64,000 nucleotides of DNA from Actinomycetes bacterium (GCA_023432405.1 JAEYUQ010000016.1:62001-126000); one strand, 5' to 3'; shown: positions 41,671-50,712, counted from the stretch's first letter. Numbers and translations are program-made. The notes: generated from the letters alone by a model not told the origin.

Positions 41671-43925
41671 CCCACAGTGTGCAGAGTGATAGTTGAGCCA
41701 TAGGGTGCATTGTCTAGCCAGTCTGGAGATTGGCTAATCACCATGCCGCTTCGGGAACTCTCGGAATCGTAGGAGACTTTGAATCCAAGGTTGGTGAGTT
41801 CTGCTTCGGCCTCTCGTCCTCGGAAGCCAATAACACTGGGGACCTCAATGGTTCCCGGCACAGTTATCGTGACCTGCTGAGATTCGGGATCCACAACAGT
41901 ATCTACGGGAGGGGATACTGCCACAACAGCTTCTGGGTCAGAGTCCGTCATAGATGCATCGCGGCGAATCTCTTGAACACGAATCCCCAGCTGCGCAAGC
42001 TCTGCTTTAGCGTCTTCAACGTTCATGCCTGTCACATTGGGGATACGGGCAGCACTTGATACCTCCAGGCTGACGGTATCGCCTTTTTTAGCCTCATCAC
42101 CTGGCTTAGGGTCGGTGGAAATGACGTGGTCTCTATCCACCGTGGAGTCAAAGCTCTGCGTAATTGTGCCAACCTTTAACCCATAGGATTCCAACTCTTC
42201 CTGTGCGCGAGTGAGATCCATTCCCTCTAGATTGGGTATGCGCAGGGGCTCGGGGCCTTTGCTCAGATGCACAATCACAGTGCTGTGTGTGTTCACAGTA
42301 GAACCGGGTTCGGGTTCAACGCTGACGATGAAACCCTCCTCAACCTCGTCTGAGTACACAGAGGGGCCTTCCTGGGCGTTGAGAGTGCGCTGAGAGAGCA
42401 GTTCTTGATAATCCCCTTGATCTCGGTGGGCGGGGATGGGTGGAACAGTGGGCTGTCCCTGGGAAATAAGAAGTGTGATGGATGATCCTTGTGGGGCTTT
42501 GCCGCCACTTTGTGGACGAGAATCCACTACGTAATTCTCCGGTACGGTATCGGAATAGGCTGGCTCGGTACTCACACTAAAACCTGCGGCCATCACCGCT
42601 TGTGTTGCGGTGTTGGTATCCATCCCCAAAATATGAGGAACCTCTCCGTAGCGGCCAGATCCTACCCACCAACCAGCCACGGCAATGGCAGCAATAGCGA
42701 TAACGGCAAAGAACACGCCAAAGCCCAATTTCCAGGGAGAACGGTTACTCACAGGTTTTACAGGCCGCGATGGATACTCGGGACGTCGCTGGGGTGCTCT
42801 GGGGTCTCGACGAACATCCGCCCCGCGTAGTGCCTCGATGTTCTGTTGGTACTGCGCTGTAGCTGGATTGGGCATCTGCGCACTGTCTGGATCAATGAAG
42901 CGAGTTTCGGCTGGTTGTCCTGAGATGAAACGGGTTTCTTCGTTACTTGGAAAAGCAGTATTAACCTGGGAATCTGCAGTCTGGCCGGTCAGAATAGTGG
43001 TAGGTCCTACCCCCACATCTGCAATCTCAGTGGGAACTGCAGCGGCACGAGATGCTGCTGCGTTTTGGGGAGCTGGAATCTCGTACTTCGGAAATTCTAG
43101 AACCTGAGCGACGTCGTTAAGTGCATCGAGGAATTCACCAGCATTCCGGAAGCGTTGGCGAGGATCTAAGGCTGTCGCAGAGGCAATGAGCTCATCAACC
43201 AGTCGAGGAATACCAGGCACCGCGCTGCTAGGAGGGGGAACAGGAGTTGTAGTTCGAGCCACAGCTCGGGCGAGGGGGGTGTCCCCGTGAAAAGGTGTTT
43301 CCCCTGTGAGCATTTCATAGCCCACGATGCCCGCTGAATAAACATCAGATTCCGGACCAATGGGAGCACCATTGACTTGTTCGGGAGAGAGGTAGGATAC
43401 CGTTCCTACAATTTTTTCATTGGTGAGGCGCTTCTGATTTCCAGGGCGAATCAGCCCAAAATCAGAGAGCTTTACCTGATGATCCTGAGTGATAAGCACG
43501 TTATCCGGTTTGATGTCTCGGTGTACCATTCCGGCACGGTGTACTGCCGTCAAGCCCTGCAGAAGAGCCTGCAGAATAGCTGCGGCAGCGTGCGGAGGCA
43601 TAGTGCCCTGTTCTGCTAGGAGCTCCCTGAGAGTTCCGCCGTCGATGAGCTCCATCACGAAGAACAGATGCCCTCCAGATGATCCAAAGTCATAAATATC
43701 AACCAATGAAGGATTGGAGAGTTTAGCCATAGCGCGTGCTTCTGAGCGGAAGCGCTCCCTGAACTCAGGATCACGATTGAGGCGTTCATCAATGACTTTG
43801 ACAGCCACGGCCCTGCCAAGTCTGAGATCTATACACCGATAAACCGTGGACATCCCGCCCTGAGCGATGGGGTGATCCACGCGATACCGATTCTCTAGAA
43901 CATCGCCAACACGCAATTCCGTCAT
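41667..43925 (-). CDS. pknL: Serine/threonine protein kinase PknL with PASTA domains
   Basis: This membrane kinase senses cell-wall fragments and phosphorylates proteins of division and wall synthesis. The 752 residues hold a kinase domain (glycine loop AQGGMSTVY, K43, catalytic HRDIKPDN with D137, DFG at 155-157), a linker with low complexity, one transmembrane helix near residue 405-425 and about five PASTA repeats outside. It is next to, and divergent from, a gene like Rv2175c, a known PknL substrate in mycobacteria. Its stop overlaps that of aroG. Confidence 0.95.
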   Translation of the reverse strand: MTELRVGDVLENRYRVDHPIAQGGMSTVYRCIDLRLGRAVAVKVIDERLNRDPEFRERFRSEARAMAKLSNPSLVDIYDFGSSGGHLFFVMELIDGGTLRELLAEQGTMPPHAAAAILQALLQGLTAVHRAGMVHRDIKPDNVLITQDHQVKLSDFGLIRPGNQKRLTNEKIVGTVSYLSPEQVNGAPIGPESDVYSAGIVGYEMLTGETPFHGDTPLARAVARTTTPVPPPSSAVPGIPRLVDELIASATALDPRQRFRNAGEFLDALNDVAQVLEFPKYEIPAPQNAAASRAAAVPTEIADVGVGPTTILTGQTADSQVNTAFPSNEETRFISGQPAETRFIDPDSAQMPNPATAQYQQNIEALRGADVRRDPRAPQRRPEYPSRPVKPVSNRSPWKLGFGVFFAVIAIAAIAVAGWWVGSGRYGEVPHILGMDTNTATQAVMAAGFSVSTEPAYSDTVPENYVVDSRPQSGGKAPQGSSITLLISQGQPTVPPIPAHRDQGDYQELLSQRTLNAQEGPSVYSDEVEEGFIVSVEPEPGSTVNTHSTVIVHLSKGPEPLRIPNLEGMDLTRAQEELESYGLKVGTITQSFDSTVDRDHVISTDPKPGDEAKKGDTVSLEVSSAARIPNVTGMNVEDAKAELAQLGIRVQEIRRDASMTDSDPEAVVAVSPPVDTVVDPESQQVTITVPGTIEVPSVIGFRGREAEAELTNLGFKVSYDSESSRSGMVISQSPDWLDNAPYGSTITLHTVG

Positions 43926-44026
43926 GCTTTTTAGTATGACTGATAGCCAGCTGTGAGTGGTAGAGCAGATTGGATAAGTCAGCCCCTGAGTACTGTTTGT
44001 GTGGAGTAAGTATGTGATTTTCCTTC

Positions 44027-44422
44027 ATGCACGATAGGCTCAAGGCCGTGAGCATCATCATGCAAACCTGTGAGAACTCAGTTGAAGAAACCGCCCTCAC
44101 CTACGTTGAGGTTGCACAGCGTATAGGTGTGAGAGAAAGCCGAGTAGCCGATATGGTTCGTGAGCATCGGTTGCTTTCTTTGACACGAGAAGGCGTGAAG
44201 TATATCCCCGAGGTTTTCTTGAATAAAACCTCGTCGGGATGGGAAGTCAATAAATTTATACCTGGAGTGATTGCACTTCTTGCTGATGGTGGATACTCGG
44301 ATGCTGAGATCATTCATTATCTGTTTGTTGAGGACCTGTCTCTGCCTGGAAGGCCAGTGGATGCTCTCCACGGGCATCGCGCCCGAGAGGTTATGCGTCG
44401 AGCGCAGGCGATGGCTTTCTAG
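44027..44422 (+). CDS. Rv2175c-like DNA-binding protein, probable PknL substrate
   Basis: This 131-residue protein has an N-terminal helix-turn-helix-like segment (LTYVEVAQRIGVRESRVADMVREHRLL) and the family's C-terminal RPVDALHGHRAREVMRRAQAMAF. The mycobacterial homologue is phosphorylated by PknL and binds DNA. The start is uncertain: ATG at 44027, GTG at 44048 and ATG at 44060 are all possible, none with a strong ribosome-binding site. A short divergent promoter region of 101 bp is shared with pknL. Its end overlaps that of mptA by 32 bp. Confidence 0.85.
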   Translation: MHDRLKAVSIIMQTCENSVEETALTYVEVAQRIGVRESRVADMVREHRLLSLTREGVKYIPEVFLNKTSSGWEVNKFIPGVIALLADGGYSDAEIIHYLFVEDLSLPGRPVDALHGHRAREVMRRAQAMAF

Positions 44423-45905
44423 CAGCAGTGATCCACCACACTCCGGCGATACTGAACAGAGTGATAGACAACATAATCGGAATGTTATAAAGCTGGTGAT
44501 TTCCGTTACCTGTAAAGGACATAGCGATGATAATTGACAGTCCAATTGTCCACTGCAGAGCACGGTGAGAAATTTTCTGAACACCCATCAAACTGATAAT
44601 GCTGGCGTAGTACCAGGGAAGCGTGACAGAATTAAACACGAAAACTACTGCGTAGCCGGAAACAATTCCCCACACAGCACGATGTGTGGTGTGTCTGAAG
44701 TGCCACCAGACCAAGATTAACCCCACCAGCATTGCAATCATGCAGAGAGTACGTGTGGCGTTTAAAGCTGTGTTGTACTCGAAAGACTCGTTAAACAGCT
44801 GCAAGAATGGGGTGACCATGCCAGCTAAGAGGGTTGGAAGAGCCAGAGGATTGATAACCTTGGAATTTCCAGTTATCTGGGATAGCCAACCCCAGGAGGT
44901 CCCAGATGCCAAGGTAATCACTGCCACAATGGCCACGGTTTCCACGGCGTAGAGGAAACCTGTGAGGAGAAAAGCAATTGTTGTGCGAGCTCCTTGGGAA
45001 GTCACTCGTGGGAAGAATGATCTACCAGGTGATGAAGCCTGCTTTCTGGCGAAGTAGCCAGTAGCTATCCAGATGATAAAGGGTAAGGCTATGGCAGCTG
45101 TGGCTTTGAGTGAGACTGCAACAGAGATGGAGGCTACTCCAAGAGCAAAGCGGTTGCGCAGAGCAGCAAGGATGCCGAGACTCACCAGAGCCACCATGAC
45201 GGACTCATTATGCATTCCGGCCACCAGATGAAAGACCATGAGAGGATTTGCCACGCTCAACCACAACGCTACAGTGGGGGATCCGCCCAGCTCGGCTGCA
45301 ATGCGGGGCACTGCCCAGCAAAGTGCCAGAAATCCGAGTAGGGATAAGACCTTGTAGAGCAGCACGCCGAGACTGACGTTATCTCCTACCAGAGTGGTGA
45401 TTGTTTCACTAATCCATAGGTGGAGCGGTCCGTAGGGGGTAGTGGTGTTACGCCAGTCACGAGACACCTCTAAAAGCATGGGGCCAGGATCCACAGACAC
45501 GCCTTCGGTATAGGGATCAAATCCATCCCGAACCATTGCTCCCTGCATTAAGTAGGAAAAGACATCTCGAGAAAGGATAGGATCCGCAGGAACCAGGGGT
45601 ATAAGCCAGCACAGCACAGTTGTGCGGACTGTTTTCAGTGAAGCCCCCGGCATGGTGCGGAGGTGGACGTGTCGTCCTAGTAAAACCCAAGCGGCAATGA
45701 ACAGTACCGTACCGAGGCTCAGCAGAGTCCCGGAAAGGGCTTGGCCGTGCCCATAGGACAAAAACTCCAGGTGAAGCGCTACTAAGAGTCCACCTCGGGT
45801 TCGGGTGGCTCCCGCGCCGAAGGACCCCAGCATCATCAGTGTGGCTCCCACAACCCCTAGCCAGCGAGGATTGAGAGAGGTCAGGATGTGGAACAGACGG
45901 CTCAT
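44391..45905 (-). CDS. mptA: Alpha-1,6-mannosyltransferase MptA
   Basis: This GT-C fold polytopic membrane enzyme uses polyprenyl-phosphate mannose to extend the mannan core of lipomannan and lipoarabinomannan on the outside of the membrane. The 504 residues contain about a dozen hydrophobic helices, and the first extracellular loop has the acidic catalytic-type segment SRDVFSYLMQGAMVRDGFDPYTEG. In mycobacteria mptA also lies between idsA2 and the Rv2175c gene, which supports MptA over MptB. It starts 1 nt after the idsA stop, so the two are coupled. Confidence 0.88.
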   Translation of the reverse strand: MSRLFHILTSLNPRWLGVVGATLMMLGSFGAGATRTRGGLLVALHLEFLSYGHGQALSGTLLSLGTVLFIAAWVLLGRHVHLRTMPGASLKTVRTTVLCWLIPLVPADPILSRDVFSYLMQGAMVRDGFDPYTEGVSVDPGPMLLEVSRDWRNTTTPYGPLHLWISETITTLVGDNVSLGVLLYKVLSLLGFLALCWAVPRIAAELGGSPTVALWLSVANPLMVFHLVAGMHNESVMVALVSLGILAALRNRFALGVASISVAVSLKATAAIALPFIIWIATGYFARKQASSPGRSFFPRVTSQGARTTIAFLLTGFLYAVETVAIVAVITLASGTSWGWLSQITGNSKVINPLALPTLLAGMVTPFLQLFNESFEYNTALNATRTLCMIAMLVGLILVWWHFRHTTHRAVWGIVSGYAVVFVFNSVTLPWYYASIISLMGVQKISHRALQWTIGLSIIIAMSFTGNGNHQLYNIPIMLSITLFSIAGVWWITAARKPSPALDA

Positions 45906-45906
45906 C

Positions 45907-47007
45907 TTAGGCCTTACGCTCGGTGGATTTTATAGCAAGGGCTTGTAAAAAAGCGGTGACCGTGGAATCAATATGGGCTTCTGTGAGGTGGTGGAGTCCG
46001 GTTTCAGTTAATAGCGCTATTCGCTTTTCGACGTCCTCTACTGCGCCGCTGCCTGCGATGATAGCGGTGAGTTCGGAAATGTCCTCAGAGGAGCGAACCG
46101 TTCCTACCCCAGCACGTAGGCGGGCGGCGCTGGCAGGATCTGTTTTGTCAAGATGACGCAGAGCGAGAGCGAGCAGGACAGTCCGTTTTCCTTCACGAAG
46201 GTCATCTCCAGCAGGTTTCCCAGTGACTGCTGGATCACCAAAAATACCGAGGAGATCATCGCGGAGTTGATAGGCGATTCCAATGTTGCGACCGTACCCA
46301 CGAAAGGCGTCGATAAGGGAGGACGAGGCCCCAGCAATAGCAGCACCTAAGTGAAGAGGACGTTCGATGGTGTAGGCAGCTGTTTTGTAGCGATTCACAT
46401 TCTCGGCGAGTTCAAGTGACTCCTCCCCTGAGACTTCAAGAGAGATATCCAGGATCTGACCGCCAATAACTTCTGTTCGCATTGCTCGCCACGGTTCCCG
46501 AATGCGACGTAGTGCGGCGCTACTGAGGCCGGAGTCTTGAAGCATATCCTCGGCCCATATCAGCGCGAGGTCACCAACCAAAATAGCGATGGATTCACCA
46601 CTTCGGGCACTCGATCCCTGCCAATGGTTGAGGCGGTGAAAGGCTTCAGCCATGCGATGCACTGTGGGCTTACCCCGACGCGTATCAGAAGCGTCAATAA
46701 TGTCATCATGGATGAGTGCGCACGCCTGGATGAACTCCAGGGAGGCCACAGCGCGTAGCACACTGTTAGGATCCTCCTCAGAGTTCCTGAGGCCGTCTCC
46801 TCCGAGGAAACCTGCCCATGCGTAGAGAGGACGAATACGCTTACCCCCGCCGAGGACAAAGCTTTCGAGGTAGCCCTCACAGACTTCCACAGGGGAACCG
46901 ATCTCTTGAATGGATGGGCGACGCTCATGGCAGTAAACGCGAAGAGCCTCATCAACGGCAGCCGGGATTGTGGTGAGATCTGCGTCGTGAAGGTGGGCGT
47001 CAGGCAT
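45907..47007 (-). CDS. idsA: Polyprenyl (geranylgeranyl) diphosphate synthase
   Basis: This trans-prenyltransferase elongates isopentenyl units; it probably makes C15-C20 diphosphates for lipid carriers. The first aspartate motif is DDIIDASDTRRG and the second is DDLLGIFGDPAVTGKPAGDD, with the GGKRIRP substrate segment near residue 58. I chose the ATG at 47005-47007 (366 residues) because AAGGAG lies 7 nt upstream; the frame extends further to 47055. Coupling to mptA suits a shared role in polyprenyl-dependent envelope glycans. Product chain length cannot be read with certainty. Confidence 0.92.
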   Translation of the reverse strand: MPDAHLHDADLTTIPAAVDEALRVYCHERRPSIQEIGSPVEVCEGYLESFVLGGGKRIRPLYAWAGFLGGDGLRNSEEDPNSVLRAVASLEFIQACALIHDDIIDASDTRRGKPTVHRMAEAFHRLNHWQGSSARSGESIAILVGDLALIWAEDMLQDSGLSSAALRRIREPWRAMRTEVIGGQILDISLEVSGEESLELAENVNRYKTAAYTIERPLHLGAAIAGASSSLIDAFRGYGRNIGIAYQLRDDLLGIFGDPAVTGKPAGDDLREGKRTVLLALALRHLDKTDPASAARLRAGVGTVRSSEDISELTAIIAGSGAVEDVEKRIALLTETGLHHLTEAHIDSTVTAFLQALAIKSTERKA

Positions 47008-47129
47008 CGCTTTCTCCTTGGTCAAAGCAGCTAGAACCGATCTTAGGCAGAGCACTGAGGAATTATCAGTAGCAATACCCAGACCGTACTCAGCTCATTA
47101 TGACTGATGATTATGTGAGGCTGGGAACA

Positions 47130-47714
47130 TTAGCGCGTTGCTAGTGGAAGCGGGGAGGAGAGCACGGCGAAGGGGCGATGATCTCCCGAAAAAGTGAAGT
47201 TACGGAGAAGATCTGTGAAACCGAGAGAGCGATACAACCTGAAGGCGTTGTTGGCCTCATGGGGAACTTCTGGGGTAGACAGCAAAGCTAAAGGAGCTGT
47301 GACGGGGTCCAGGAGAGCGGTAAGAAGGTGTCTACCCAGGCCACGTTGCTGATAACGAGGAAGGACATGAACCTCCGAAATCTGGAAGAAATCCTCGAGA
47401 GAGGAGGAGAGGTGAGGAGAACCAGTAGATCGGGCTAGTTCCTGGTGGATCTGTTGATACCACCAGTGCTCCTGGTAGCCGTAGAAACCATACGCAAGAC
47501 CAGCAAGGACCGCCGCCCCTGTGCTATTTCGTGTGAGAGCAACAACAGAGGTAAATCCGGGGTTTCGAGAATCTCTGTGCCACACGCCAACACAATGAGC
47601 GCGCATTGTATTGGGGTACTGCATTGCTTGGAGATAGATATCTACTAGCCGTGGAGTGAGCATATTGAACTCTGCAGTGGTGAGCCTGAGAACCTGGTGG
47701 GACACGTTGTCCAT
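47130..47714 (-). CDS. GNAT-family N-acetyltransferase
   Basis: This 194-residue protein has the acetyl-CoA-binding motif A (SEVHVLPRYQQRGLGRHLL near residue 112) and the later NAFRLYRSLGFTD segment of the GNAT fold. Its substrate is unknown. The ATG has AAAGGTGG about 6 nt upstream. It lies alone upstream of idsA on the minus strand, divergent from the HEPN gene. Confidence 0.85.
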   Translation of the reverse strand: MDNVSHQVLRLTTAEFNMLTPRLVDIYLQAMQYPNTMRAHCVGVWHRDSRNPGFTSVVALTRNSTGAAVLAGLAYGFYGYQEHWWYQQIHQELARSTGSPHLSSSLEDFFQISEVHVLPRYQQRGLGRHLLTALLDPVTAPLALLSTPEVPHEANNAFRLYRSLGFTDLLRNFTFSGDHRPFAVLSSPLPLATR

Positions 47715-47899
47715 AGAACCACCTTTTTGAGCGTCATGGGCCTGTCAAGGAAGGGAAAAGAGTAGTAAGCCTGTGAAAATATAGAACACAGATTCGATTG
47801 TGTCGAGGTTGATGAGAAGCTGCGCACTACCTTGAGAGACGAACACCTGAGGGGCGTTCGGAAAACAGTTTCGAACGCTCGGGACGAAAGGATGGAGCA

Positions 47900-48337
47900 A
47901 TGTCATTGGTACTGTCTTCTACAATTCGGACCTCCGCAGCGGAGAATCGAAGAGATCATTATGTAACTCAAGCTCATGGTTTTCTCCATGCTGCGTACTC
48001 AAGCTTTAGTCAGCAGGACTACGGTCAGGCTTTAGAATGTGCCTATCTATCAGCGCTCCGCACTGCAGGAGCAGTAACAGCTGTGTCACCAGCCATTCGT
48101 AAACGTAAGCGATTACCCAGCAGTGCCTGGGAGAGGTTAAGACTCACTGGGGTCGAGGGGAAACAGTGGGCTGAGAAGTTTGTGGGTTTTTCATCACTGA
48201 GAGGCCATGTAGCTTCGGGAATTGTTACCCACGTACCACCTGCACGAGTTTGGGATCTCATCACATACGCCCAAGGTTTTTTGGACAGCGTGGAAGGCCT
48301 CAGTGATGTGGGAATCGGGGTATCAGAGGTGGCATAA
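47900..48337 (+). CDS. SAV_6107-family HEPN domain protein
   Basis: This 145-residue, mostly helical protein resembles the actinobacterial SAV_6107-type HEPN family: AHGFLHAAYSSFSQQDYGQALECAYLSALRTAGAVT followed by AWERLRLTGVEGKQWAEKF. HEPN domains may be RNases or scaffold proteins; no RxxxxH catalytic motif is convincing here. GAAAGGATGGAG precedes the ATG. A 7-bp inverted repeat (GCGTTCG/CGAACGC) lies just upstream, near 47853-47880. The family is usually found near the dcw cluster in actinobacteria. Confidence 0.78.
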   Translation: MSLVLSSTIRTSAAENRRDHYVTQAHGFLHAAYSSFSQQDYGQALECAYLSALRTAGAVTAVSPAIRKRKRLPSSAWERLRLTGVEGKQWAEKFVGFSSLRGHVASGIVTHVPPARVWDLITYAQGFLDSVEGLSDVGIGVSEVA

Positions 48338-48473
48338 ACCATTTTGGGGGTGGGCGTGGAAACTTTCCGGCTAGGCTAGACGTTGAAGCTACAAAACAGC
48401 CAGTTCTCTTAGTTTGCTAGCGTGGACATCGTCGTAGATCGGACTGTTAGGATTCCACACCCGAGGAGGAACA

Positions 48474-48881
48474 GTGTCGCTTTCAGAACGCGAACAACGA
48501 GCACTTCGTGAGATCGAGCAATCTCTGTTTGCTGATGATCCGCGCTTTGTTGCCTCTGTGGGAAGAAACGAGAATGTCTCGAACTTTATGGATAGTCGAG
48601 TGACTCTCCGTGGAATTGCGCTTGTGGTTGTAGGTTTGGTTCTTCTCATTGGCGGAGTTGCTTTAGCCCAGAGCAATCTGTGGTTTGTGGCGTTGTCTGT
48701 TGTAGGTTTCCTCCTTATGTTCGGCTCTGGAATTTGGATGCTTCGCGGCGGTGATTCTTCCGCTTACCGCACGTCCAGCGTTTCAGGGGGCACCAAGAAA
48801 CCTGGCGGGGCTTCCTCAGATAGTTCTTCTTTCGGGCAGCGAATGGAGGATAATTTCCGTCAGCGTTTCCAGGGGCAGTGA
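48474..48881 (+). CDS. DUF3040 domain membrane protein
   Basis: This 135-residue protein opens with the DUF3040 signature LSEREQRALREIEQSLFADDPRF and has two hydrophobic helices (about 43-62 and 67-87) and a polar glycine/serine tail. Function is unknown; DUF3040 genes commonly precede mraZ in actinobacteria. The GTG start has GGAGGA 5 nt upstream. Confidence 0.88.
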   Translation: MSLSEREQRALREIEQSLFADDPRFVASVGRNENVSNFMDSRVTLRGIALVVVGLVLLIGGVALAQSNLWFVALSVVGFLLMFGSGIWMLRGGDSSAYRTSSVSGGTKKPGGASSDSSSFGQRMEDNFRQRFQGQ

Positions 48882-48943
48882 TTTTCTTTAATGGTGTTGC
48901 ACAGAATGCATACGAAGGCGGTTGTATCGAGGAGTAAGGGCTT

Positions 48944-49633
48944 ATGGTGTGGTTTTTCAGTAGAACAGCCGAGATGGTTTCCCCCGAGGATGCGCTAAAA
49001 GGAAGAAATCACCTCGTTCTGGAGAACCCTCGTCCTCACGCGGTTCTAGGTACTCCCATAACAGGTCCGTGGGAGGACAATCAAGAAGTCATCTACCTGG
49101 GAATCGGTTGTTTCTGGGGTGCTGAAAAGATTTTCTGGCAAACCCCAGGAGTGCTCAGTACGTCAGTAGGTTTTGCCGGTGGTGTCACTGCGAACCCCAC
49201 CTACCGTGAAGTATGCACTGGGCGTACGAACCATGCCGAGGTTGTGGAAGTGGTTTATGATCCCGGGCGTATCTCTTGTGAGGAGCTCGTGCGGCTGGCC
49301 TTTGAATCTCATGACCCCACCCAGGGATACCGACAGGGACATGATGTAGGTACTCAATATCGATCCGTTGTTTACACCTTAAACCACGCGCAGGCGCAGC
49401 TCGCCCAAGAGATTGCCGATTTTTATCAGCCACGGTTGAAGGAAGCCGGGCTAGGATCCATCACCACGGAGATCATGCCACTTACTGATACGCCAGCGGG
49501 AACCTACTTCCGCGCCGAAGATGAGCACCAACAGTATTTGTTCAAGAATCCTCACGGCTATTGTCCAGTTCACTCCACTGGAGTGCCCTGCACTCCAGAT
49601 TCTCCAACCGCATCCTCTGGCAAGGTCTCCTAA
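48944..49633 (+). CDS. msrA: Peptide-methionine (S)-S-oxide reductase MsrA
   Basis: This enzyme reduces the S form of methionine sulfoxide in proteins and protects against oxidation. The catalytic cysteine is C56 in GIGCFWGAEKIFWQTPGV, with YREVCTGRTNHAEVV and the C-terminal HQQYLFKNPHGYCPVHSTGVPC, whose cysteines can serve in recycling. It has 229 residues, typical length. GAGGAG precedes the ATG. In C. glutamicum I recall msrA elsewhere, so its place between DUF3040 and mraZ may be a local difference. A strong terminator follows. Confidence 0.95.
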   Translation: MVWFFSRTAEMVSPEDALKGRNHLVLENPRPHAVLGTPITGPWEDNQEVIYLGIGCFWGAEKIFWQTPGVLSTSVGFAGGVTANPTYREVCTGRTNHAEVVEVVYDPGRISCEELVRLAFESHDPTQGYRQGHDVGTQYRSVVYTLNHAQAQLAQEIADFYQPRLKEAGLGSITTEIMPLTDTPAGTYFRAEDEHQQYLFKNPHGYCPVHSTGVPCTPDSPTASSGKVS

Positions 49634-49681
49634 CGCCTACTAGCTGTTAACAATCCTCACTGCAGTATCTGTTGTAGTTCT

Positions 49682-49711
49682 ATCCCGCCTTGGTGCTGAG
49701 GCGGGATTTTT
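49682..49711 (+). terminator. Terminator after msrA
   Basis: A perfect 9-bp stem ATCCCGCCT/AGGCGGGAT with an 8-nt loop is followed by TTTTT. Confidence 0.88.
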
Positions 49712-49728
49712 CATGTGGTCAAAAATTC

Positions 49729-49744
49729 CCCCACTTTGCCCCAC
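49729..49744 (-). promoter_or_regulatory. Pair of MraZ-like boxes on the reverse strand
   Basis: CCCCAC at 49729-49734 and 49739-49744 reads GTGGGG twice with a 10-bp period on the minus strand, the same unit and period as the array before mraZ. It lies just after the msrA terminator. Confidence 0.5.
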
Positions 49745-49834
49745 TTAGTATTCTCGTGCGCTGTGTGCCTCTGAGTATCTGACGGTACATCTCCAGGGAA
49801 TTCGCAAAAATGCCAGTTCAAGCGTGTTTTATGT

Positions 49835-49869
49835 TTATGTAAGTGACCAAAAGAAGAATAGTTACATAA
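49835..49869. promoter_or_regulatory. Inverted repeat TTATGTAA/TTACATAA
   Basis: Perfect 8-bp arms (49835-49842, 49862-49869) are separated by 19 bp, with a further TTATGT at 49904-49909. It may be a protein-binding site in the dcw promoter region; no regulator is assigned. Confidence 0.4.
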
Positions 49870-49984
49870 GTGTAATTTGAAGCATAGATGAAATATATGA
49901 GGCTTATGTGACACTCTGAAAGCATCCTGAAACTATCCTTTTACCTGCATAAATGCCATTTTTCTATGCTTGAGGTTCTAAAAG

Positions 49985-50010
49985 TGGGGAATAGTGGGGT
50001 AAGGTGGTGC
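49985..50010 (+). promoter_or_regulatory. MraZ operator: three GTGGGG-type boxes with 10-bp period
   Basis: GTGGGG (49985), GTGGGG (49995) and GTGGTG (50005) repeat every 10 bp. MraZ is known to bind such direct repeats at its own promoter in several bacteria, including C. glutamicum, so autoregulation is expected. Confidence 0.78.
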
Positions 50011-50121
50011 GCAACGGAGTTCACATCTTCACCATCTCTCGGGATTTTTCACGCGAGAAGGTGGCCATGTGTTTCTTCGGGAAACAGGACTACTCGTTGA
50101 TTCAGCAAGGGAAGGTGTGAG

Positions 50122-50556
50122 ATGTTCCTTGGCACCTACACCCCGAAACTGGATAGCAAGGGTAGGTTGACCCTTCCGGCTAAGTTCCGTGAGGAGCTTT
50201 CCGAGGGCTTGATGGTGACCAAAGGGCAAGATCACAGTCTTGCGGTGTATCCCAGGGAAGAGTTCGCGGCTCGTGCTCGCAAAGCAGCAGCGGTGTCACG
50301 GTCGAACCCTCAGGTTCGGGCGTTTGTCAGGAATTTAGCTGCCAGTGCCGATGAGCAAACTCTGGATGCCCAAGGCAGGATTACCCTCTCTGCCCCGCAC
50401 CGCGAGTACGCCAAGCTTACGAAGGACTGCGTTGTTGTAGGGTCAGTCGATTTCCTGGAAATTTGGGATGCCGATGCCTGGACTGAGTACCAGGCAGAGA
50501 CAGAAGCAGAGTTCTCTGCAGCCGATGTTGATGAGGTATTTAAGGAGCTCATCTAG
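50122..50556 (+). CDS. mraZ: Transcriptional regulator MraZ
   Basis: This 144-residue AbrB-like DNA-binding protein regulates the division and cell-wall cluster. It has the two tandem swapped-hairpin domains: MFLGTYTPKLDSKGRLTLPAKFREEL and a second with EQTLDAQGRITLSAPHREYAKL. AGGGAAGG lies upstream of the ATG. Its operator array is 112 bp upstream. Confidence 0.97.
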   Translation: MFLGTYTPKLDSKGRLTLPAKFREELSEGLMVTKGQDHSLAVYPREEFAARARKAAAVSRSNPQVRAFVRNLAASADEQTLDAQGRITLSAPHREYAKLTKDCVVVGSVDFLEIWDADAWTEYQAETEAEFSAADVDEVFKELI

Positions 50557-50712
50557 GTTTCTGAAACTCAGCAACGTGTGGTGTGGGTATGAACTCTGTC
50601 CGAGGGTGTTGTTCTGATGTACTTCCCCGACGTCAGAGCGGATTCTCGGTCAGGGTTCTATGCACACCACCTTGCGGGCAGATCCACAAGTAGTGAAGTG
50701 AGGTGACAATCT

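Larger units (their letters stand above)
49634..50121. other. Regulatory region between msrA and mraZ
   Basis: This 488-bp gap holds the msrA terminator, a reverse-oriented pair of GTGGGG boxes (49729-49744), an inverted repeat TTATGTAA/TTACATAA (49835-49869) and a forward array of GTGGGG boxes (49985-50010). No gene is seen in it. It must contain the promoter of the dcw cluster; TATGCT near 49964-49969 is a possible -10. Confidence 0.6.

Noticed and set aside
47845..47885. LexA box upstream of the HEPN gene
   Set aside because: The inverted repeat GCGTTCG/CGAACGC has the wrong spacing for the corynebacterial LexA consensus; kept only as a note in the HEPN entry.
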